Below are positions 14,620-22,578 of a stretch of 64,000 nucleotides of DNA, in pieces. Within the stretch, counting starts at the first letter, position 1. Every line of letters begins with the position of its first letter. The DNA lies in assembly GCF_001186155.3 (NCBI RefSeq), contig NZ_CP016540.2:1776001-1840000 (forward strand), given 5' to 3'. A program made the position numbers and the translations under genes. A model generated the notes under the pieces. The model ran no database searches and was not told the origin of the DNA. It saw only the letters and a program-made list of their open reading frames with translations. Origin of the DNA: Planococcus versutus (GTDB taxonomy: Bacteria > Bacillota > Bacilli > Bacillales_A > Planococcaceae).

Positions 14620-16578
14620 CTATATATTTTCTAAATCTATATCTCCAAAGTTATTTAGAATTAGCGATTTTTCTGTATCAGATAAATCAGTGTCAAAATG
14701 TATAGTTTGGTTAACTTTCATATTTCTATTTATACCCCATAGTTCCGTTTCTATTTCGGTCTTCTTATAGAAATCTTTTATTATATCTATTTGTGGAGGT
14801 GCACTTAAAAAATCAATCAATTTTTGACTTGTTAATTCGCCTTTAAATATATCAAATCTAGTACTTGAGTATTTTTTACTTTTTCCTTTGTTAACGTATG
14901 TTAACGAAGGTGGGATTCTATCTATAAACATGGTAAAAGAAGATTCATCAACAATATAGACTCCATTTATAAACATAGGAGTTCCTATCATCGAAGTTGT
15001 TAATAAAATTCTATACATATTTTTTGGTGAAAAATTTTCATTCAAATTCAACTGTTCTTTCACAATTTGTGTATTAGTTTCAAAGAAATCTGCTATCCTA
15101 TTTATTTGATCTGTCTCTTTATATAATTTATACAAATGGTTCGCATGTTGTCTTCCAGTAAATGGCTGTACGTGCGCTTTACATTCAATGAAAAATAAAT
15201 CATCCTCTAATATGAATGCAACATCGCATTCATATTCTGTCCCATTAATTCGCTTGTATAAACTACCATTTATAATGCCATTTATTAGTAAACCCGCCTT
15301 AGTTCTATCCTCAAATCCTTGTCCTTTAAAACTTAAGTTCACATCTCTATTAAGGAAGTTAGAAGCTAATGCTCTAGCAGTATCTGCATGTTTTGTTAAT
15401 GTTGGTACTATCACTAATTTATCGTCTACTTTTATAAATGGGCAATCTACTAAATCCAATGATTTTCTGTTAAAAGTAAAAAAATGAATAATTCCTTCTG
15501 ATTGTTCTTTAGTAAACCCACTCTGTATAAAAAATTTTTTCCATTCGTATTCAGTTTTGCTTAAACAAATTTTTTCGAGATTTAATGATTGAGTTTTCTT
15601 TTGTTTTTTTAAAAAGATATCACTTTCACTTTTTAAAAGCTGATAAGCTTTAATCCACTCGGTAAGTGACAAACCTTCTATTTTTTCGTTTAAAAGAGAA
15701 GAACCAAAGTATAAAGTTGCAAAAAGAGTATCAAGTGATTTACTACTATTCAAAAGTGAGTTTTCTATTCCCTCTTCTTCTAATTTATTGTACTTACTTA
15801 ATATTTTAGTTATCTCATTGAATTGCCAACCATGACGAAGATTTAAAAACCTTTCATTTGAAATTTGATTATTTAACTCAAATCCATCATCACTGATATT
15901 AAAGTGTATCTTCCCATCGTCTTTTTCGATGATTTCTACCTCTGAATACTTCCAGTATTCTAATACATCATTAAGCTCATTCCAAAAATTACTAAACAAA
16001 ATATGCTTTTCAGTAATCTCGATTATTTTTGGAGAAATGTTTCGTTTACTCCCTATAAAATCGCTTCTAGTATACATAAAATTCTTTAAAATCATTCCAG
16101 TAGATTCGATTGCGGAATCAAATAGATTTTCTGTTAATATAAATTTTTCGGCGATTACTTTTGTAGTATCATCATCTATTTCTCTCAAATAAAGTTCTAA
16201 AGAAATGAGATATGAAACTACTTCAAATCTATCATTAGAAATACCATTTTCTTTGAAGTAATTTTTTCGGAGTTCTCCTTGAAAGCTAAACAATTTATTG
16301 AAATAAGTAGATTCTTTCAGCATTTTTATAATTTTATATTTCCCCTCAATTTCAAGCTCACTCCAAACACTCTCAATGATTTTAAGGAATTTATCTTTTT
16401 GTTTCTTTTCGTTGAATATATTTATTGAAATCCCGGTACTTTTTATAGCGCTTATTACACTATCTATACCATCATTTTTTAAAAGGTTATTTAAATGATT
16501 TATAAATTTTGAAGGATTTTCTTTTATCATATTTTCTAACTTATAAAAATTATATCTTTCTGGATTATCTAGTAACAA
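14620..16578 (-). CDS. Large protein with C-terminal PD-(D/E)xK nuclease domain, candidate defence effector
   Basis: About 652 aa; the family is not recognised. Residues 1-400 are helix-rich without a known motif. From about residue 420 there is a restriction-endonuclease-like fold: Glu in KGQGFEDRTKAG (about 426), Asp in YECDVAFILEDD (about 455) and the ECK triad in LFFIECKAHVQ (468-470), followed by a helix. This matches E/D/ExK catalytic spacing. Codon use is markedly AT-rich, consistent with transfer. I choose TTG at 16578 because AGAGG lies ten bases before it; TTG at 16587 is too close. Its place next to the integrase suggests a single-gene defence island; this is inference. Confidence 0.7.
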   Translation of the reverse strand: MLLDNPERYNFYKLENMIKENPSKFINHLNNLLKNDGIDSVISAIKSTGISINIFNEKKQKDKFLKIIESVWSELEIEGKYKIIKMLKESTYFNKLFSFQGELRKNYFKENGISNDRFEVVSYLISLELYLREIDDDTTKVIAEKFILTENLFDSAIESTGMILKNFMYTRSDFIGSKRNISPKIIEITEKHILFSNFWNELNDVLEYWKYSEVEIIEKDDGKIHFNISDDGFELNNQISNERFLNLRHGWQFNEITKILSKYNKLEEEGIENSLLNSSKSLDTLFATLYFGSSLLNEKIEGLSLTEWIKAYQLLKSESDIFLKKQKKTQSLNLEKICLSKTEYEWKKFFIQSGFTKEQSEGIIHFFTFNRKSLDLVDCPFIKVDDKLVIVPTLTKHADTARALASNFLNRDVNLSFKGQGFEDRTKAGLLINGIINGSLYKRINGTEYECDVAFILEDDLFFIECKAHVQPFTGRQHANHLYKLYKETDQINRIADFFETNTQIVKEQLNLNENFSPKNMYRILLTTSMIGTPMFINGVYIVDESSFTMFIDRIPPSLTYVNKGKSKKYSSTRFDIFKGELTSQKLIDFLSAPPQIDIIKDFYKKTEIETELWGINRNMKVNQTIHFDTDLSDTEKSLILNNFGDIDLENI

Positions 16579-16797
16579 GATTATCAATCCTCTTTTCTTA
16601 ATCTTTTAATATAATACTGATAAGAAGTTAATTTATTTTGTATTGTAATTTATAGCGTATAGTACAGCTATGCCTATAATATTTTACTTTACCTACATTA
16701 TAGAATATAGCTAACCATCGATTTAAATGTTTCTTTAGAAGTTAAGTATGAAAATTATAACAATTCGTTTTTAAAAAACGCACTTATCTATAATGAG
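16579..16797. other. Intergenic stretch upstream of the nuclease gene
   Basis: AT-rich DNA with no gene. It must hold the nuclease promoter on the minus strand; no clear -35/-10 pair is called. Confidence 0.35.
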
Positions 16798-16940
16798 GTT
16801 CCCAGTATCACGTATTTCAACAGTTCGGGCAATCCTCTGCTTTCATAACCTAATGGTATATTTATTGAAAGCATTCACAAACAGGAGTGTTAATGTCATG
16901 GCTAACTGGTATGTTGGTTTAACTAACGTTGTGATTAAGA
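16798..16940 (+). repeat. Dispersed intergenic repeat, copy A
   Basis: It shares ordered blocks with 18096-18220: TTCCAGTA or CCCAGTAT, CAATCCTCTG, a TTTCATAA or TTTTATAA stretch, GCATTCA, CATGGCTAACTGG or GCATGCTAG, and GTTTAAC followed by AACG or GAAT. The overall spacing is conserved but the sequence is diverged. It is not coding in any clear frame. It could be an old gene relic or a small non-autonomous element. Confidence 0.5.
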
Positions 16941-17027
16941 AAGTTTAAATGACCATTTCTAGACTATTTTTGCAACTTGTTTGAGCTTTGAAGGGAAACT
17001 AAAACGAATGAGGGGCGTGTGAATGGA

Positions 17028-17582
17028 ATGGTCTATCTAGGTGATAAGCCACTACTAGTAGGAAAGACAGTTATTCTTAGACCGTTTAAGGATGAGGACT
17101 TTCCTTTTATAGAGGAATGTTTAAAGGACCCAGAAGTATTAAAACTGACAGGGAGCGATTCGGATTTTAATCAGGAAGCAACTCTCCATTGGTACAATAC
17201 AAGAAATAGACAAACGGATCGCTTGGATCTTGCTATTGTTGATCCATCCCAGGACTTCTTAGTAGGAGAAGTGGTGATCAATGCATACGATGAAAAAAAT
17301 CATAGTATGAATTTCAGGATTCTCATTGGACCAAAAGGGAGAAATCAAGGGTTGGGAACGGAAGCGACTCGACTGACCATTGATTATGTATTTGAAAATA
17401 CGACACTCAATCAACTAACTTTAAGCGTTTTTGACTTTAATCCAAGAGCCAGGCATGTATATGAAAAGGTTGGCTTTGTACCATCGAGCATTGATAAAAA
17501 CGATCTGGAGTTCCAAGGAGAATGGATTGACTCTATTAATATGAAGTTAACAAGAGAGAATTGGCTCAACAGAACAAAGTGA
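17028..17582 (+). CDS. GNAT-family N-acetyltransferase
   Basis: A 184-aa protein with the RimJ/RimL-type layout. VILRPFKDEDFPFIEECL is at the N-terminus, the acetyl-CoA loop is GPKGRNQGLGTEATRLTIDY (motif Q/RxxGxG/A) at about residues 105-120, and NPRARHVYEKVGFV is near the end. The substrate is unknown. I place the start at ATG 17028 behind GAGGGG; the GTG at 17019 is too close to that site. It is a single gene. Confidence 0.85.
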   Translation: MVYLGDKPLLVGKTVILRPFKDEDFPFIEECLKDPEVLKLTGSDSDFNQEATLHWYNTRNRQTDRLDLAIVDPSQDFLVGEVVINAYDEKNHSMNFRILIGPKGRNQGLGTEATRLTIDYVFENTTLNQLTLSVFDFNPRARHVYEKVGFVPSSIDKNDLEFQGEWIDSINMKLTRENWLNRTK

Positions 17583-17635
17583 TAACATATTAGCAAAAAC
17601 TAATTCACTACTCAAGATCTGAAGGAGACGAAAAA

Positions 17636-17959
17636 ATGACAGTATTCCCCAACGATGAAGATGGACAAGTATTAAAAATGTTATCTAAACAAGGCGTTGA
17701 CTTTACAGAACCACAAAATGTTGATTTTGTGATTGCAGTTCCAGCTAAAAAGAACGATAAAGCAATTTTAGAAACTTTAAGAAGTGAAGGATTTAATTGT
17801 GAATTAGAACAAGATGAGGAAACTGAAGAATGGACTTGTTATTGTTTTATAACGATGCTTTTAAAATACAAAGAGATAGTAGATATACAAAAACGACTTG
17901 ACGAATTAAGTAAACCTCATGATGGTTATACAGAGGGATGGGGACTCATGGTTAACTAA
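17636..17959 (+). CDS. RraB-family protein (ribonuclease E inhibitor family)
   Basis: A 107-aa acidic protein. FPNDEDGQVLKMLSKQG at the N-terminus, NVDFVIAVP in the middle and the GYTEGWG ending fit the RraB (DUF1260) family. In enterobacteria RraB inhibits RNase E. Most Bacillales lack RNase E, so the target here is unknown. AAGGAGACG precedes the ATG at good spacing. A strong terminator follows, so it is monocistronic or cotranscribed with the GNAT gene 53 bp upstream. Confidence 0.75.
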   Translation: MTVFPNDEDGQVLKMLSKQGVDFTEPQNVDFVIAVPAKKNDKAILETLRSEGFNCELEQDEETEEWTCYCFITMLLKYKEIVDIQKRLDELSKPHDGYTEGWGLMVN

Positions 17960-18027
17960 ACGGCTGTTTAAAAAGAATCGTTGGATAGGTGTGAGCCCTT
18001 AAAGCTAGATTTTTAGTTTATGCAGCT

Positions 18028-18082
18028 AATTGGTTGGCATGAGCCCGTTATTTTACTAGGCTCATACTGGCCAATTTTTTTT
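18028..18082 (+). terminator. Rho-independent terminator
   Basis: AATTGG and CATGAGCC pair with GGCTCAT and CCAATT, followed by eight T. It ends the GNAT/RraB transcript. Confidence 0.8.
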
Positions 18083-18095
18083 GATGCTCTCGTTG

Positions 18096-18220
18096 TTCCA
18101 GTAGAAAATAATATTAGTATCGACAATCCTCTGTTTTTATAATCAAGTGATGTCTATGGGGAGCATTCAGAAAACAAATTGTGATTTGGTGGCATGCTAG
18201 TTTAACGAATTTAATTGCTG
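18096..18220 (+). repeat. Dispersed intergenic repeat, copy B
   Basis: The same ordered blocks as copy A are present (CAATCCTCTG, TTTTATAA, GCATTCAG, GGCATGCTAGTTTAACGAA). It starts 14 bp after a terminator. Both copies lie on the plus strand. Confidence 0.5.
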
Positions 18221-18248
18221 TTGACATTTCCACCTCTTTTTCATTTAT

Positions 18249-18281
18249 AAAAAAAGACGCGAGAATAAATTTCTCGAATCC
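18249..18281 (-). terminator. Terminator for the HNH-like gene
   Basis: On the minus strand CGAGAA ATTTA TTCTCG forms a short hairpin, followed by CGTC and seven T. The stem is only 6 bp. Confidence 0.55.
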
Positions 18282-18312
18282 TTAATCGCATCCTCTCGTT
18301 GATAAATCTATG

Positions 18313-19212
18313 CTATCTTTTGCCTTCCTCGACATTAGAAATGATTTCATACAATTCTTCTACAAGTTTGTCTCTGATAATTGGCTTCATTGCTGAATCA
18401 AGTTCCTTTTTGCTCTTATAGGTCTCTTTATATTTATAGTCATACAACAGAGCTACTATTTTTAGTCTCGGAGAATGAAATTGCATCCCTGTATCTTTGA
18501 AGTTTGGATAATCACGATAAAACCGTTCATTATCTTCCTTTCGCCACTCTTTCTGACTGATTTTCAATTGCTTTTGTCGTTCTATATATTCTTGTTCTAA
18601 TCGTTTCTCTTTATCTATTATGCTTTGTTTAAATTCTTCTCTTCTTCTCTCTTTTTCTTCATGGTATTCAAGTGGCGTATTGGGATAGATTCTGCCGATT
18701 TTCTTTTCCATCTTATTTAGTATATTTACTGCCTCCTCAGGTATTAAAAAAGACTTATGGTAACAGTTTTTCATCCACTCAAGTTTAGGTATTTTTTCAT
18801 CAATAAACCATTCTTCAATCATTGGTTTTAAAAAAAGATCGTATCCTAGATAACCATATTCTTGAGATGTTTCCTGTGTGATCAAAGCGTGTAAAATATT
18901 ATGTTCTATCAAATCACAATAAACTAATCTTTCTTTCTTCTGAAATTCAAAAGAAAGTTGATTCTCTTCAATAAAAAATTGATTTGATAGATTCAAATAG
19001 GCGTTCTCATCAATATGGTGACAGTACAAACCTTCACTAGTTCTTGAATATTTTCCTTTTGTAATCCTTTTAATTTCACCATTCATGAAACGCTGATATG
19101 ACTTTTCTCTAAAAAAATCATCTTGGGCAGAACCATATTTCTGAAGTAAAAATAGAATCACTTCGGCATAAGTTTTCGACAATAGATCCTCATACTCTTT
19201 ATAAATACCCAT
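18313..19212 (-). CDS. HNH-like nuclease-domain protein
   Basis: A 299-aa protein. Around residues 60-108 it has GLYCHHIDEN (C64, H65, H66) and RLVYCDLIEHNILHALI (C99, H104, H108), an HHxxE ... EHxxLH arrangement seen in HNH/ColE-like nuclease domains of phage and plasmid origin. Residues 185-230 are a strongly charged coiled coil rich in Glu, Lys and Arg. No signal peptide is present. GGGGGAGC precedes the ATG. The target is unknown; it may act in defence or mobility. Alone on the minus strand, flanked by a dispersed repeat. Confidence 0.6.
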   Translation of the reverse strand: MGIYKEYEDLLSKTYAEVILFLLQKYGSAQDDFFREKSYQRFMNGEIKRITKGKYSRTSEGLYCHHIDENAYLNLSNQFFIEENQLSFEFQKKERLVYCDLIEHNILHALITQETSQEYGYLGYDLFLKPMIEEWFIDEKIPKLEWMKNCYHKSFLIPEEAVNILNKMEKKIGRIYPNTPLEYHEEKERRREEFKQSIIDKEKRLEQEYIERQKQLKISQKEWRKEDNERFYRDYPNFKDTGMQFHSPRLKIVALLYDYKYKETYKSKKELDSAMKPIIRDKLVEELYEIISNVEEGKR

Positions 19213-19542
19213 TTATAGCTCCCCCTTTTTTCTATTATATAACAACACTAGATCAAATAAACTTTTACATTTTTCAATTCGATAAGTAACAGAGTTGGGT
19301 AGTAGAGCTGCTACTTTGATGCTTATCTTTATGTCTCAAGAGTTGAGTGAAGGATAAGCAAGTACATATTAGTAAAGTCATTCCTCTACTGTCTTAACTC
19401 TTCAAGGATCATAGCCCAATCGGCTACTCTAGGAAAATTTTAAAAGCTACAGCAAATATTCTACCTTCTTTAATCCTCTCAAATAAACATCCAAAATATG
19501 GTACTATTCTAATAGTAGATATTACGTAGAAAGAGGTGGCAG
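19213..19542. other. Intergenic stretch before the lipoprotein gene
   Basis: No gene is seen. The dyad ACTATT-CT-AATAGT (19503-19516) just before the lipoprotein ribosome site could be an operator or part of the promoter. The remainder shows nothing clear. Confidence 0.35.
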
Positions 19543-20436
19543 ATGGTGAAAAATATCCTTAAGTTAGGTATTATTTTTAGTATATTATTTTTAGTGGGAT
19601 GTAACCAAGAAAGCAATGAACTAACAAAAGAGGAGCTCGAAACTATTTATCCAGAAGAAGTCCGAAAAGAATTGGAAAAAGTCAATAAAGCTGAAGAAAC
19701 TGAGATAATTGAGGAAGACTCAACAAGTGATGAAACAGAAGTTACAGCTGAATCCTCTATTCAGAACAAAGAGTCAAATAGTGAAAAATTCGAAGCATTG
19801 CCAATGGATACACAAGTGGCTTTACTAACGCCATATTATGATGAGCGTGGAGAACCGCAACTTATCAGTGAAGGTATGTATTTTATCTTATACGGGCTAG
19901 ATGAGAATTCCATCTTCATACAAGTTCATTCCGGTGCTGGGACTGGGCATCCTGTCTATATGATTGAACGAAAAGGTGATACATTTAATCTAGTAGATGG
20001 TGTAATCAATATGGGTATGTCTGGATACGAGCTAATTGATCCTCCTCAAGTTAGTGTTACCATTGATGAGTTAATGGCTGATTATGAAAATAACCCAGCT
20101 CTTTATGATGCATCAGCAGCGAATACGGATACTGATCAATTTGATTTAGACTCATTTAATCAAATGAAAGTGCTTGCTGAAGAAACAGCTAATAGTATTG
20201 AGACTGAGAACGCTACAGAAATCACAGAGTCTTCTCCTGACCAGGCCATGTTCGTTAATGGGGTATTATACTCAGGCGAAACCCTAGAAGAAATGTCTTC
20301 AGCAGAAGAATTACGAGCGCAAGGTTATGAGGTTCATGAATTAACCGCTGAAAAATTTGATAAGCTAAGACAAGATATGGATGAGTTTGGAATCACTAAT
20401 GAGAACCTACATGAGTATTATCTCTCTAATTACTAG
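19543..20436 (+). CDS. Lipoprotein of unknown function
   Basis: A 297-aa protein with a lipoprotein signal peptide and lipobox (FLVGC, Cys at about residue 20), so it should be anchored to the outer face of the membrane. A Glu/Ser/Thr-rich linker spans residues 25-85. A globular domain covers about 90-175 (VALLTPYYDERGE, YFILYGLDENSIFIQVHSG). A second acidic, low-complexity stretch follows, and the last 60 residues are charged. No named family is recognised. AGAGGTGGC precedes the ATG. Confidence 0.75.
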   Translation: MVKNILKLGIIFSILFLVGCNQESNELTKEELETIYPEEVRKELEKVNKAEETEIIEEDSTSDETEVTAESSIQNKESNSEKFEALPMDTQVALLTPYYDERGEPQLISEGMYFILYGLDENSIFIQVHSGAGTGHPVYMIERKGDTFNLVDGVINMGMSGYELIDPPQVSVTIDELMADYENNPALYDASAANTDTDQFDLDSFNQMKVLAEETANSIETENATEITESSPDQAMFVNGVLYSGETLEEMSSAEELRAQGYEVHELTAEKFDKLRQDMDEFGITNENLHEYYLSNY

Positions 20437-20570
20437 GAAAAATGTAAGTTCTTATTTTTTCTTTCCAAAACCCGAGAATCGATCGTAAAAAGTTGGGTGC
20501 AGATCTTTTTAATACTACGTATTGACTTCTATTTATTACTTGCTCAAAATCTAAATTAAAAGCATTTTTA

Positions 20571-20609
20571 TTTACATTACTCAAAATTTGTAATACAATG
20601 TATTACAAA
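20571..20609 (+). promoter_or_regulatory. relBE promoter with operator
   Basis: TTTACA (20571) and TACAAT (20594) are separated by 17 bp. A 23-bp palindrome, TTTGTAATACA and its complement around one A (20587-20609), covers the -10 box. The antitoxin, alone or with its toxin, probably represses here. Confidence 0.75.
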
Positions 20610-20630
20610 GAAGTATAGGAGGTTTTATTC

Positions 20631-20843
20631 GTGGCTACTATTTCCTTGCGTGTAGATGAACGTGACAGTAAATTGATTCGTGATTATGCCAAATTAAAAA
20701 AGACATCTGTTTCTGATTTAATGAGAAATGCCATCATTGAAAAGATTGAAGATGAAATCGATTTAGAGCATTTTGATCGTGTCCTGGCAAATGTGGAAAA
20801 AACCTATTCATTGGATGAAGTCAAAAAAGAGCTCGGTTTGTAA
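20631..20843 (+). CDS. RelB-type antitoxin (ribbon-helix-helix)
   Basis: A 70-aa protein. ATISLRVDERDSKLIRDYAK is the ribbon-helix-helix DNA-binding part, and SLDEVKKELGL is the C-terminal toxin-binding tail. It starts at GTG after GGAGG. The toxin gene follows after 6 bp. It should neutralise the RelE-type toxin and autorepress through the palindrome over its promoter. Confidence 0.85.
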   Translation: MATISLRVDERDSKLIRDYAKLKKTSVSDLMRNAIIEKIEDEIDLEHFDRVLANVEKTYSLDEVKKELGL

Positions 20844-20849
20844 TCCGAT

Positions 20850-21113
20850 ATGTATACTGTTCGATTCTCAGAAGTGGCATTGAAGAAATTAAAGAAAATG
20901 GATCGTTACCAGGCTTCCCTCTTGGTTGGCTGGATTGAAAAGAATCTGAACAACTGTGACGACCCCAGAACTCAAGGGAAAGCATTAGTTGCAAATCACA
21001 AGGGAAAATGGCGTTACCGAGTAGGAGACTATCGCATACTGGCTTTAATTGAAGATGAAAAAATCGTCATCACCATCATTGATGTTGGACATCGCAAAGA
21101 TATTTACGAATAA
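20850..21113 (+). CDS. RelE/ParE-family toxin
   Basis: An 87-aa basic protein. YTVRFSEVALKKLKKMD, GKWRYRVGDYRILALIED and the HRKDIYE ending are characteristic of RelE toxins, which cut mRNA on the ribosome. It directly follows the antitoxin gene. The catalytic-site Arg and Lys of GKWRYRVGDYR appear intact, so it is likely functional. Confidence 0.9.
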   Translation: MYTVRFSEVALKKLKKMDRYQASLLVGWIEKNLNNCDDPRTQGKALVANHKGKWRYRVGDYRILALIEDEKIVITIIDVGHRKDIYE

Positions 21114-21114
21114 G

Positions 21115-21155
21115 AAAACAGATACATTCTCAATTAAGAGACTGTATCTGTTTTT
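21115..21155 (+). terminator. relBE terminator
   Basis: A 12-bp stem (AAAACAGATACA and complement) is followed by TTTTT. The loop is 16 nt. Confidence 0.8.
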
Positions 21156-21350
21156 ATTTGGTTTCGTTAGATATTACTATTGATTACTTTACTTTTTATT
21201 TCAGTCAATTCTCAGCATTAAATTGAGCGACATTAACCTCTTTGATAATACTATCGGATGATTCTAAACGTAGAATTCTTTATTTAGTGAGAGACGGTTC
21301 TATTTTGACAACCATCAGAGAAGTAAAAAGTCTATCTTGCCGCTGACTTC

Positions 21351-21752
21351 TTAAGGGAAGAGATATCTTTTCAATCGCATAAAATAGGGTTTAATATCTG
21401 GTGAAAGTCCGAATCGAATCACATTAGAGCCTTCTACATACTTAACGCTCTCTATCCAGTGAGTCATCATCCAATCCCCATGTTCACGTGGAATCTCCAC
21501 TACTTTAGATAGCAATTCTTCTACAACACCTTTAAATATCACATTGCTGTCCAATCCTTCTAGCCCAAGCATTTCATAAAAGTTCTAGATAGGAAACTCA
21601 TAACTTTTATCCTCTTCATCAGTTGAATTGACCATACTAGCCATTGTAAGAATAATCTTCTTTTCTATTTCAGTTAGTGGATCTTTTTCAAGTCTTTCAA
21701 TCAAGTTTCTACCCGCGATTGTCATAGGATATTCCAAAATTAAAGCCCCCAT
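21351..21752 (-). pseudogene. Rep_3-type plasmid replication initiator, decayed
   Basis: The minus-strand frame opens at an ATG at 21752 (ALILEYPMTIAGRNLIERLE), is broken by TAG at 21585-21587 inside FPI-stop-NFYEMLGL, and resumes through GDWMMTHWIESVKYVEGSNV to LSPDIKPYFMRLKRYLFP before ending. The W-x-x-H-W pattern followed by PDIKPYFMRLKRY fits the winged-helix region of Rep_3 initiators. The C-terminal half is missing. It is a fossil that points to an integrated plasmid. The family call rests on motif resemblance. Confidence 0.55.
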
Positions 21753-21850
21753 TTATTTACTTATATTTTGCTGCTCTCTTTTCTCAACTGAGTACATCAA
21801 AACTAAATTAAGTATATATTTCGCATCTGAAAATTGAGCCACAAAGTACT

Positions 21851-22142
21851 TTAATTTTGAGTCACTTCTGAATGGCTATTTTCAAGCCACTTTTGCGTTT
21901 CTCTCGTTCGGTAAGAGGGTCTGATCATATTCACCACGTGCGATTTATGTGTCAGGCGATCCGTCAATGCTGCGGTCAGAATGGGATCATGAAATACTTC
22001 TTCCCATTTCGCAAACCACAGGTTGCTGGTGATAAATAGGTAAACAGTAACTCAGCGCCTTCTTTATCGAAAGAAATGTAGTCCAATTCATCGATGATGA
22101 TGAGATCGTAATTTTCGAATCGCAATTCAAAAGAGCGCAGGG
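21851..22142 (-). pseudogene. istB: IstB-like ATPase fragment (IS21 family)
   Basis: The minus strand encodes the Walker B part (YDLIIIDELDYISFDKEGAE). After a frameshift near 22035 it continues with ITSN-type strand NLWFAKWEEVFHDPILTAAL, then TDRLTHKSHVVNMIRPSYR, and ends in a stop at 21851. These are the C-terminal signatures of the IS21 helper ATPase IstB. The N-terminal half and IstA are absent, so this is a remnant of an insertion sequence. Confidence 0.8.
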
Positions 22143-22150
22143 ACTAATGT

Positions 22151-22186
22151 GTATAGTATCTACAATCCTCTATTATCTATATCAAT
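22151..22186 (+). repeat. Short copy C of the dispersed repeat
   Basis: TAGTATCTACAATCCTCT matches the beginning of copy B (TAGTATCGACAATCCTCT) at all but one base. It abuts the IstB fragment, perhaps the edge of a deletion. Confidence 0.4.
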
Positions 22187-22300
22187 ATTTTAGAACGTGA
22201 AAAGCCACCCTCCAAAGAAGATGACTTTCCTTTTTTCCGACTCCTGTATCCTCGGATGTTCATATGCTTTCAACTTAGGCTCAATAAATAGAGTTAGTAC

Positions 22301-22555
22301 TTAATTTTCGATTTCAAGAATAGCTTCGATTTCTTCTTGGACCTCTCGATTCACCAAACGAGAACGTTTTTTTCTCAATTCAAGATCCATTTCTTGGTCA
22401 ATAAAGTCATTCGTATGTTTATCAAAACAATTAAAACAAATAGAATAAAAGTCTTTATTCTCTTTCTTTAAAAAATTAAATTCCCACGTTTCAAGTTCCA
22501 AATAACTTACTTGATTTTTCGTTTCTTTTCCACATATTTCGCAAGTTGTTTTCAT
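22301..22555 (-). CDS. Small zinc-ribbon-like protein
   Basis: An 84-aa protein with two CxxC pairs, CEIC (residues 5-8) and CFNC (about 40-43), that could bind one zinc ion. A basic segment (RKKRSRLVNRE) and an acidic helix follow. Function is unknown; it may bind nucleic acid. GAAAGGG precedes the ATG. It lies 24 bp downstream of the desaturase gene on the same strand, so the two may be cotranscribed. Confidence 0.6.
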   Translation of the reverse strand: MKTTCEICGKETKNQVSYLELETWEFNFLKKENKDFYSICFNCFDKHTNDFIDQEMDLELRKKRSRLVNREVQEEIEAILEIEN

Positions 22556-22578
22556 TATAAAAATACCCTTTCATACAT

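Noticed and set aside
22200..22233. Terminator downstream of the zinc-ribbon gene
   Set aside because: The stem needs several G-U pairs and the T-tract is short.
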